Assembly: GCF_011250635.1 (NCBI RefSeq)
Contig: NZ_JAANNP010000002.1
Span: forward strand, 256,478 to 320,477
DNA from: Motilibacter deserti
GTDB lineage: Bacteria; Actinomycetota; Actinomycetes; Motilibacterales; Motilibacteraceae
Direction: 5' to 3'
DNA length: 64,000 bases
In this document: one piece after another, positions 57,396-64,000 of the stretch
How the letters are laid out: each line of letters opens with the position of its first letter
Numbering within the stretch: position 1 is the first letter of the stretch
The notes under the pieces: model-generated
Seen by the model: the letters and a program-made list of their open reading frames with translations, nothing else
The model's database searches: none
Told to the model about the DNA's origin: nothing
Program-made: the position numbers and the translations under genes

Positions 57396-58448
57396 GTGCG
57401 GCGGCTGTCGGTCCTCGAGCGCAACAACTGGGAGGAATGGCGCTCCAGGCACGCCACGGGCGACACGAACAGCTCGCTGCCCTACGGCATCGACGCGCTG
57501 TCCCACCAGGGCTGGGAGCTCCAGCATTCTCCGTGGAGCCACGGCCTGGTGGCGCGCGGACTACGGAAGGCCACTTCGTTGGCCGGTTCCCGCTCCAGCG
57601 TGCAGCTGCTGCACCCCGTGTCGACGGCGCTCGCCTACCGTGACGCGGACGCCGCGCTGGCGATCTTCGAGGACATGGCTTGGCCGTGGGCCTCTCCACT
57701 GGGCAGGCGGCTGCCGCCGCTGGTCGTCATGACGTGCTGGCTGGGCCAGCGCCTGCTGCTCGACGACCGGTCGGCGACGGAGCGCTGGCGGAGGCTGGCG
57801 GGCAACGCAGCCGGCCTCACGGTGTTCTCGGAGAACCAGGTGCCGTTGATCCGGCAGCGGCTCGGCCTGTCGACGTCGCGCATCGCCGTCCTGCGCTACG
57901 GCATCGACACGGACTTCTTCGTGCCGGCGAGCGCGCCCCGTCAGGACTACGTGGCCGCCGTCGGGGGCGACGTCGGCCGCGACTGGGAGACGTTCCTCAC
58001 CGCGGCCGCGGACACACCGGAAGTGCGCTACCTGTTGCTCACCTGGCCCGACCGGCTCGGCAGCCTTCCGGTCCCGCCGAACGTCGAGGTCCGCACCGCG
58101 GTCGGCGCGGACTATCGGCGGGTCCTGCGCGAGGCCGCGCTGGTGGTGGTCCCGACGTACCCGTTGGCCTATCCCACCGGCCAGAGCGTGCTGCTCGAGG
58201 CGATGTCGTCGGGAGCCGCGGTCGTCGCGACGGACACGCCTGCGCTGCGCGGCTATCTCGACCCGGCGGCGGCCCTGCCGGTGCCGCCCGTCGACGCGGC
58301 TGAGCTGGCGGCGGCCGTGCGCGAGCTGCTGCACGACCCCGCCCGGCGGGAGGAGATGGGCGCGGCGGGCCGACGGCTGGCCGTCGAGCGCTACGGCACG
58401 GAGCAGATGTGGGCCGACGTGGCGGCCCATCTGCGCGCAGTGCTGTAG
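57396..58448 (+). CDS. Family-4-like glycosyltransferase
   Basis: 350 aa. The N-terminal half (LSVLERNNWEEWRSRHATGD...) is unlike the other GT4 proteins here, but the donor half has VLRYGIDTDFFVPASAPRQD, VGGDVGRDWETFL and YPTGQSVLLEAMSSGAAVVA with the conserved glutamate, and a usual helical end. GTG at 57396 with AAGGAGG six bases upstream; a frame from 57330 lacks a ribosome site. Confidence 0.82.
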   Translation: MRRLSVLERNNWEEWRSRHATGDTNSSLPYGIDALSHQGWELQHSPWSHGLVARGLRKATSLAGSRSSVQLLHPVSTALAYRDADAALAIFEDMAWPWASPLGRRLPPLVVMTCWLGQRLLLDDRSATERWRRLAGNAAGLTVFSENQVPLIRQRLGLSTSRIAVLRYGIDTDFFVPASAPRQDYVAAVGGDVGRDWETFLTAAADTPEVRYLLLTWPDRLGSLPVPPNVEVRTAVGADYRRVLREAALVVVPTYPLAYPTGQSVLLEAMSSGAAVVATDTPALRGYLDPAAALPVPPVDAAELAAAVRELLHDPARREEMGAAGRRLAVERYGTEQMWADVAAHLRAVL

Positions 58449-58671
58449 GCGTTGTCCGGCCACCGTTGTGACTAACCGTGCCCGGCCGGCTGCGTAAAGC
58501 AATTTCGAGACCGCGTTATTGTCGCTCCTGACGAGGATCGTGGTCCGTCGCCAGGTGTTCACCTTCGCGCCGTCTCAATTAACACGACTGGGCCCGAATC
58601 GACACACTCGGCTGCCTAGTGTTCGTGACGCTCCTCGCAAGACGCCAGTACGCCGGTCAGACAGGGGTTGC
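58449..58671 (+). promoter_or_regulatory. Promoter region of the initiating transferase
   Basis: 223 bases, less GC-rich than the genes. TATTGT at 58517-58522 and TAGTGT at 58617-58622 are -10 candidates; no convincing -35. Frames from 58519 that join the next gene carry no known domain. Confidence 0.35.
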
Positions 58672-60198
58672 ATGTCCATCAGCGAGGCACGGGAGAGCGC
58701 GTCGATCCCCAGGGCTCGGACGTTGCCACCGGCCCTGGGCGAGGCGCCGGACCAGCCGCCGAGCCTGTCCGGGGTCACGAGCCCGGGGGCGTGGCTCGGC
58801 CGCTACGGCCGCCGCCTGGTGCTCACGGACCTGGCCGTGGTCGTCCTGGCCGTGGCGTCCGCCCACGCCTACCGCTTCGGCCTCGACGACGGGCCGGTGA
58901 CGGGCGGTTCCGCACTTGGCTATGTGGAGCTGTCGGTCCTGATCGGCGTCGCCTGGCTCGGGTCGCTGACCCTGCACGACACCCGCGACCTCAAGGTGGT
59001 CGGCACCGGGGCGGACGAGTACAAGCGCGTCCTCAACGCCTCCTGGCGGCTGTTCGGCCTCGTCGCGATCGGCGCGTTCCTCTTCCGGCTCGACATCGCG
59101 CGCACGTACGTCGCGGTGGCCTTCCCGATCGGGACGCTGCTGCTCCTGCTCTCCCGCTACGGCTGGCGGCACTGGCTCTACGCCCGCCGCCGCGCGGGTG
59201 GCTACACCTCGCGGGTGCTCGTGGTGGGCGGTGCTGGCACCTCCGCCGACCTCACCAGCGCGCTGGCCCGCCACCCGCTCGCCGGCTACCGCGTCGTCGG
59301 CGCCTGCGTGCCCGGGCTGGCGGCGGGGGAGCAGCTGCCCGGCACGGACGTGCCCGTCGTGGGGCCCCCGGAGCGGGCCGCTGCGCTCGCCGCGGCCGTA
59401 CGCGCCGACGCCGTCGCGGTGACCACGTCGGAGGCCTTCGGTACGCAGGAGCTGCGCCGCTTGGCCTGGGCCCTGGAGGGGTCGGGCATCTCGCTCGCGG
59501 TCGCGCCAGGTCTGACGGACGTCGCCGGCCCTCGGGTGCACACCCGGCCGGTCGCCGGGCTGCCGCTGCTGCACGTGGAGGAGCCGCAGTACGAAGGCGC
59601 CGCGCGCGTCGGCAAGCGGGTGTTCGACATGGTCGTGGCGGCGGCGGCCCTGATCGTCCTCTCCCCGGTCATCGCGGTCATCGCCGTGCTCGTGCGCCTC
59701 ACCTCGCCCGGCCCGGTGCTCTTCCGCCAGGAGCGGGTGGGCGTGCGCGGCGAGCCCTTCGTGATGCTGAAGTTCCGCTCCATGCACGTCGACGCGGAGC
59801 AGCGGCTGGACGCGCTGCTCGCCAAGAGCGACAGCAACAACGTGCTCTTCAAGCTCAAGAACGACCCGCGCGTCACCTCGGTCGGCAAGCACCTGCGCCG
59901 CTACTCCCTCGACGAGCTGCCGCAGCTGGTCAACGTGCTGTGCGGCGACATGAGCCTCGTCGGCCCTCGGCCGCCGATCCAGCGCGAGGTGGACCTCTAC
60001 CACGACCACGTGCATCGCCGGCTGCTCGTCAAGCCCGGCATCACGGGACTGTGGCAGGTCAGCGGGCGCTCGGACCTGTCGTGGGAGGACGCGGTCCGGC
60101 TCGACCTCTACTACGTCGAGAACTGGTCGATGACGGCCGACCTGCAGATCCTGTGGCGCACGGTGCGGACCGTCCTCGGCGCCAAGGGCGCCTACTGA
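58672..60198 (+). CDS. Exopolysaccharide-initiating sugar-phosphate transferase (polyprenyl glycosylphosphotransferase)
   Basis: Moves a sugar-1-phosphate from a nucleotide sugar to undecaprenyl phosphate, starting each repeat unit. 508 aa. Four to five N-terminal helices, a nucleotide-binding-like middle domain (VLVVGGAGTSADLTSALARH), then the catalytic bacterial sugar-transferase domain from about 318: KRVFDMVVAAAALIVLSP, RQERVGVRGEPFVMLKFRSM, DELPQLVNVLCGDMSLVGPR and KPGITGLWQVSGR. ATG with AGGGG about six bases upstream; the longer frame from 58519 was rejected. WbaP/CpsE-type, so the likely first sugar is a hexose. Confidence 0.92.
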   Translation: MSISEARESASIPRARTLPPALGEAPDQPPSLSGVTSPGAWLGRYGRRLVLTDLAVVVLAVASAHAYRFGLDDGPVTGGSALGYVELSVLIGVAWLGSLTLHDTRDLKVVGTGADEYKRVLNASWRLFGLVAIGAFLFRLDIARTYVAVAFPIGTLLLLLSRYGWRHWLYARRRAGGYTSRVLVVGGAGTSADLTSALARHPLAGYRVVGACVPGLAAGEQLPGTDVPVVGPPERAAALAAAVRADAVAVTTSEAFGTQELRRLAWALEGSGISLAVAPGLTDVAGPRVHTRPVAGLPLLHVEEPQYEGAARVGKRVFDMVVAAAALIVLSPVIAVIAVLVRLTSPGPVLFRQERVGVRGEPFVMLKFRSMHVDAEQRLDALLAKSDSNNVLFKLKNDPRVTSVGKHLRRYSLDELPQLVNVLCGDMSLVGPRPPIQREVDLYHDHVHRRLLVKPGITGLWQVSGRSDLSWEDAVRLDLYYVENWSMTADLQILWRTVRTVLGAKGAY

Positions 60199-60541
60199 CG
60201 CTGGCCGTCGGCCCACTGACTCCGTTGTGCTCCTTGGGGTGTACGTCGGTCTTCACCAGCAATGTCGGCCTCGGCCCGCACGTGGATGACCAGCGGGTCC
60301 CATGTTGGTCACGCAGCGTAGGTGGTCGGTGCGCTCGTTGGTACGTCTGCGTTACGTAATCGTTGATCCGCTAGTGGCTGCGGCCGCGATTGATTACGTT
60401 GGGCACACGCCCGCCGATGCGGAGCGTCTCGCCAGCAGCGTCGCAGGGGCGAGCAGCTGAGGCCGTTCCGGCCCGGCTCGACCCGAGATCCGACGTGGGC
60501 GGAGCGTGCCACGGCACGCCCGCCCGAGCAGGGGGTAGCAC
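60199..60541 (+). promoter_or_regulatory. Intergenic region before the DPM1/GtrA gene
   Basis: 343 bases, no gene seen. Contains AT-rich patches TTACGTAAT (60352-60360) and GATTGATTACG (60388-60398), with TTGATC at 60363-60368. These may form a promoter, but spacing is not standard. A GTGCC/GGCAC hairpin lies near 60508-60519, just before the ribosome site AGGGGG. Confidence 0.35.
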
Positions 60542-62518
60542 GTGACCGGCGCCGCGCTCGAGGGCTGCACCTGCGGCCGGGAGGCCGCCGAGCCCGGTGT
60601 GTCGCCGGCGGGGGACGGTGGCCGGGTCCTCGACCTGGCCGGCCTCGAGCGCTTGCGCGACTGCGGCCGTCACGACGGCGTGGCCTCGCTGGCCCCGGTG
60701 CCGCAGGTCTCCGTCGTGGTCCCGACGCGCAACGAGGGCGCCAACGTGGTGCCGCTGCTGGACCGACTGTCCGCGGTGCTGGCCGGGCTTGGCGTCGAGG
60801 TCGTCTTCGTCGACGACAGCGACGACGAGACGCCCGCTCGCATCCTGGAGCAGGGCCGACGGGACGACCTGGACGTGCGCCTGGTGCACCGTCCGGAGGG
60901 GGAGCGGCGCGGTGGGCTGAGCGGCGCCGTCGTCGCCGGCCTGCGTACGGCCCGGGCCGAGTGGGCGGTCGTGATGGACGGCGACCTGCAGCACCCGCCG
61001 GAGGTGCTTCCGCTGCTGCTGCAGGCGGCTGACGGCACCGACGTGGTCGTGGCGAGCCGCTACTCCGGCGACGGCAGCGCCGACGGGCTGGCGGGAGCGG
61101 GCCGCGCGCTGGTCTCGGGCATGTCGACGCGCGTCGCGTCGGGGATGTTCCCGCGACGCCTGCAGCCGGTGAGCGACCCGATGAGCGGCTTCTTCGCCGT
61201 CCGCCGCGCCGCCGTGGACCTGGACCGGTTGCGCCCGCGCGGCTACAAGATCCTGCTGGAGCTGGTACTCCGCACTCCTGGGCTGCGCATCAGCGAAGTC
61301 CCCTTCACCTTCGAGGCGCGGCAGGCGGGCGAGAGCAAGGCCTCGGTCCGCGAGGGGCTGCGCTTCCTGTGGCAGCTCGTGCTCCTGCGCCTCGCCGCCG
61401 TCACGGTGCTCGCGGGCGGCCTCAAGCAGGTGGGCGGCTTCCTGGCCGTCGGGCTCAGCGGGATCGTGGTCAACACGCTCGCGCTGACCGCGCTCACGGT
61501 GGCCGTGCCCGACCTGCGCTACCAGGTGGCGAGCGCGATCGCGACGCAGGTGGCGATCGTGTGGAACTTCGTGCTCGTCGACCGGTTCGTGTTCACCGGG
61601 TCCGAGCGCCGCTCCGCGCAGCGGTTCGGCCGCTTCTGGGCGCTCAACACCGTCCTGATCCCGCTCCAGGTGCTCGTCCTCACGCTGCTCGTCGACGGCG
61701 CGGGCCTGCACTACGGCCCGGCGAACGTGCTGATGCTCGGCATCGTCTTCGTGCTCCGCTACGTCGTGAGCGCGCGCTGGGTCTTCCCCGCCGCGACCGC
61801 CGCTCCGGGCCGCGCCCCGGCCCCCGCGCACCTGGCGCCGTCGCGGGCCGGGCAGCTCTGGGCGCGTCCGCTCGTCCGCGCGATGGTGCTCGTCGCCGCG
61901 ACGGTGGGCGCCTTCGCCCAGGCCGCGCTGGCCCTGCCGTCGGGGTCGCTCGGCTGGGTCGTCGCGGCCGCTTGGGTGCCCCTCGCGGCGGTCCTCGTGT
62001 GCCACGGCGTGCGGCGGGCGGCGGAGATCGAGGACCTGCAGCTCGACCTCATCGTCACGGCCGTGTTCCTCGGGTCGGCGGTGCTCATGGGGTGGCACTG
62101 GGGGGCTGCGACCGCAGGCGCCGGCGCGCTCTGCGCGCTCCCGGTCTTCAGCGCGGGGATGGTCACGCTGCTCTTCGGCGTTCGGGCGCTGTGGCGCGCG
62201 TGGCTCCCGCTGCTCGTCGGTGGGCTCGTCGCCTCACCCCTCGGGCAGGCGGTCTGGGAGGCGGCCGGCCCGCGGCACACCCCGGCAGAGGTCGCGGTTG
62301 CCGCCCTGCTGGCCGGCGGGCTGTCGGCGCTGCCACTGCTCTCGGCGGCGGCCCGGTCGCATCGCGGCGGGCACCCGCTGACGGCTCTCGGCAAGGGCCG
62401 GCTCTGGCCTACGGTCGCGACGGCCGCTGCGTTCGGCATCGCCACTGCGACCGTCATCGCGGTCGCCCCGGACCAGCCCGCGGCGCCGGCCGCTGCGACG
62501 GTGGAGGTGCCCCGGTGA
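60542..62518 (+). CDS. DPM1-like glycosyltransferase fused to GtrA and an extra membrane domain
   Basis: 658 aa. Residues about 55-245 are a polyprenyl-phosphate sugar synthase-type GT2 (SVVVPTRNEGANVVPLLDRL, VVFVDDSDDETP, WAVVMDGDLQHPPEVLPLLL, DPMSGFFAVRR, GYKILLELV). Residues about 290-420 are a four-helix GtrA-like flippase (FLAVGLSGIVVNTLALTALT). A further five or so helices (about 440-640) match nothing I recognise. Likely makes and flips a lipid-linked monosaccharide used to decorate a polymer. GTG with AGGGGG upstream; stop overlaps the next start. Confidence 0.85.
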   Translation: MTGAALEGCTCGREAAEPGVSPAGDGGRVLDLAGLERLRDCGRHDGVASLAPVPQVSVVVPTRNEGANVVPLLDRLSAVLAGLGVEVVFVDDSDDETPARILEQGRRDDLDVRLVHRPEGERRGGLSGAVVAGLRTARAEWAVVMDGDLQHPPEVLPLLLQAADGTDVVVASRYSGDGSADGLAGAGRALVSGMSTRVASGMFPRRLQPVSDPMSGFFAVRRAAVDLDRLRPRGYKILLELVLRTPGLRISEVPFTFEARQAGESKASVREGLRFLWQLVLLRLAAVTVLAGGLKQVGGFLAVGLSGIVVNTLALTALTVAVPDLRYQVASAIATQVAIVWNFVLVDRFVFTGSERRSAQRFGRFWALNTVLIPLQVLVLTLLVDGAGLHYGPANVLMLGIVFVLRYVVSARWVFPAATAAPGRAPAPAHLAPSRAGQLWARPLVRAMVLVAATVGAFAQAALALPSGSLGWVVAAAWVPLAAVLVCHGVRRAAEIEDLQLDLIVTAVFLGSAVLMGWHWGAATAGAGALCALPVFSAGMVTLLFGVRALWRAWLPLLVGGLVASPLGQAVWEAAGPRHTPAEVAVAALLAGGLSALPLLSAAARSHRGGHPLTALGKGRLWPTVATAAAFGIATATVIAVAPDQPAAPAAATVEVPR

Positions 62519-64000
62519 GCATGCTCCCGCCGTCCCGGCCTCCCGCCTCGTCGAAGGAGCCTGCGCTGAGCGTCTCGATCCCAGGCCAGCGCCGGGCCGG
62601 GCTGCCGTCCCCGGGCATCACCGCGTTCGGCCTCACGGAGGACGAGTCAGCGGTGCGGACGCTGTCGCGCGGCCAGCGGTGGGCGCTGGTCGGCCTCACG
62701 GTCGTTCTCGTCACCGCGCTCGCCCTGCGTCCGATGGGTGCAGCGCGCACGTTGGTCGCCGTTGCGACGCTGGCTTATCTTGCGGCCGTGGCCTACCGCC
62801 TGCTGTGCGTACGCCACGGGACGTCCTCCGCCGGTGCCGTCCAGGTCTCGGACGCGGAGGCGCTCGCCCTCGCCGACGACGAGCTCCCGGCCTACACGGT
62901 CCTGGTGCCGGCCTACCGCGAGCCGGAGGTCATCGGCCAGCTGGTGGGCAACCTCGGCCGCATCGACTACCCCGAGCACAAGCTCGAGGTCCTGCTCCTG
63001 CTCGAGGAGGACGACGACGTCACGCGCGCCGCAGTCGCCGAGGTCGCGCTTCCCGCGCAGGTACGCGTCCTCCTCGTGCCCGACGGCGGCGTACGCACGA
63101 AGCCGAATGCGTGCAACTGGGGTCTGCTGCAGGCCGGCGGCGAGCTGGTGACGATCTATGACGCCGAGGACCAGCCCGACCCGCTCCAGCTGCGGCGCGC
63201 GGCGGTCGCCTTCAGGCGGCTGCCGGCCGACGTGGTCTGCGTGCAGGCCCGGCTGAGCTACTTCAACAGCGGGCAGAACCTCATCACCCGCTGGTTCGCG
63301 CTCGAGTACGTCACGTGGTTCGAGCACCTGCTGCCCGGGCTCGTCGCGCTGAAGGCGCCGATCCCGCTGGGCGGCACCTCCAACCACCTGCGGGCCGCGG
63401 CGCTCAAGGGGCTCGGCGGGTGGGACCCGTACAACGTCACCGAGGATGCCGACCTCGGGCTCCGCATCGCGCGGGCCGGGCTGAAGACAGAGGTCCTGGC
63501 GTCGGTGACGCTGGAGGAGGCCAACTCCGACTTCGTCAACTGGGTCAAGCAGCGCAGCCGTTGGTACAAGGGCTATCTGCAGACCTGGATCGTGCACAAC
63601 CGGCACCCGCTGCGGTTGATCCGCACGGTCGGCCTGAAGGGCTACCTCGGGTTCACCCTTTTCGTTGCCGGAACTCCTCTTCTGGCGGCGCTCAACCCGG
63701 TGTTCTGGTACCTCGCGATCGTCTGGTTCGTCGCGGAGCCGGCCGCGGTGGGCGCGCTCTTCCCGGGCTTCGTCTACTACCCGGCGATGGTGTGCTTCGT
63801 CGCAGGCAACTTCGCGATGATCTACGCCGGGCTCGTGTCCGCCCGGGCGGCCAAGCGGCACGACCTGCTGCTCGCCGCGCTGACCTTCCCGGCGTACTGG
63901 GTGATGATGTCGCTCGCCGCGGTCAAGGCCGTGGTCCAGCTGGTGCTGCAGCCGTCCTACTGGGAGAAGACCACGCACGGGCTCAGCGGCGTGGAGGCCG
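62515..64000 (+). CDS. Cellulose-synthase-like membrane glycosyltransferase, 3' partial
   Basis: Runs off the right edge (495 codons visible). Two helices near 50-90, then a family-2 domain with VLVPAYREPEVIGQLVGNLG, LLLLEEDDD, the DxD-type YDAEDQPDP, GGTSNHLR, VTEDADLGLRI and the QRSRWYKG processive motif, then further helices. Such enzymes polymerise and export beta-linked glycans, or act in cluster-specific roles. GTG overlaps the upstream stop and has GGAGGT about six bases before it; an ATG two codons later is possible. Coupled to the DPM1/GtrA gene. Confidence 0.87.
   Translation, partial: MSMLPPSRPPASSKEPALSVSIPGQRRAGLPSPGITAFGLTEDESAVRTLSRGQRWALVGLTVVLVTALALRPMGAARTLVAVATLAYLAAVAYRLLCVRHGTSSAGAVQVSDAEALALADDELPAYTVLVPAYREPEVIGQLVGNLGRIDYPEHKLEVLLLLEEDDDVTRAAVAEVALPAQVRVLLVPDGGVRTKPNACNWGLLQAGGELVTIYDAEDQPDPLQLRRAAVAFRRLPADVVCVQARLSYFNSGQNLITRWFALEYVTWFEHLLPGLVALKAPIPLGGTSNHLRAAALKGLGGWDPYNVTEDADLGLRIARAGLKTEVLASVTLEEANSDFVNWVKQRSRWYKGYLQTWIVHNRHPLRLIRTVGLKGYLGFTLFVAGTPLLAALNPVFWYLAIVWFVAEPAAVGALFPGFVYYPAMVCFVAGNFAMIYAGLVSARAAKRHDLLLAALTFPAYWVMMSLAAVKAVVQLVLQPSYWEKTTHGLSGVEA

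Noticed and set aside
58519-58671. Longer start for the initiating sugar transferase
   Set aside because: The added residues are not alike to the family, and the ATG at 58672 has a ribosome site.

Overview
The window is a contiguous piece of the chromosome of a very GC-rich actinobacterium (above 70% GC by eye, with frequent GTG starts, 1-4 base stop/start overlaps and strong codon bias to G/C third positions). Genus cannot be fixed from the sequence alone. The gene order lysA-hom-thrC-thrB-rho-rpmE-prfA-prmC-tsaC-glyA-wecA-atp operon-DUF2550-pduO-murA-nucS-ybbN is the backbone known from mycobacteria and streptomycetes, so the left 36 kb is core genome. No tRNA, rRNA, insertion sequence or CRISPR array was seen.

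Bases 1-4826 hold diaminopimelate decarboxylase (cut by the left edge) and the threonine branch. Bases 5310-11637 hold Rho with a long Arg/Asp-rich repeat domain, an SPFH membrane protein paired with a ribbon-helix-helix protein behind a perfect palindrome, ribosomal protein L31, release factor 1 and its methylase. Bases 11634-15188 carry a complete set for the tRNA N6-threonylcarbamoyladenosine (t6A) modification, with two different TsaC proteins. glyA, wecA and the nine-gene ATP synthase block follow to 25977, with atpC set apart by strong hairpins. Bases 26025-36406 are single-gene housekeeping units (DUF2550, PduO, MurA, two STAS proteins, a Na+/H+ antiporter with a UBP zinc finger, an HD hydrolase, NucS, small zinc-binding proteins, a hydrolase, YbbN, a cupin). 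Several of these seem to be transcribed as leaderless mRNAs.

Bases 36391-64000 are an accessory cell-surface polysaccharide region. A minus-strand operon joins a processive family-2 synthase to two secreted or anchored beta-helix proteins and a small membrane hydrolase, an arrangement that recalls alginate-type synthase systems. To its right lies a Wzx/Wzy-type exopolysaccharide cluster: chain-length protein with a dead kinase domain, polymerase, flippase, an initiating sugar-phosphate transferase, at least seven glycosyltransferase-like proteins, a stand-alone nucleotidyltransferase-fold protein and a secreted pectate-lyase-like beta-helix protein. The right end holds a DPM1/GtrA fusion and a cellulose-synthase-like membrane transferase that runs off the window. 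WecA at 16.6 kb could supply lipid-linked primer, but the cluster has its own initiating transferase at 58.7 kb.

The points most worth following are the synthase/beta-helix operon (36391-41524), the self-contained t6A cassette beside a TsaC copy that has lost a conserved serine, the SPFH/ribbon-helix-helix pair with its 16-bp palindrome, and the structured 200-base leader before the exopolysaccharide operon.
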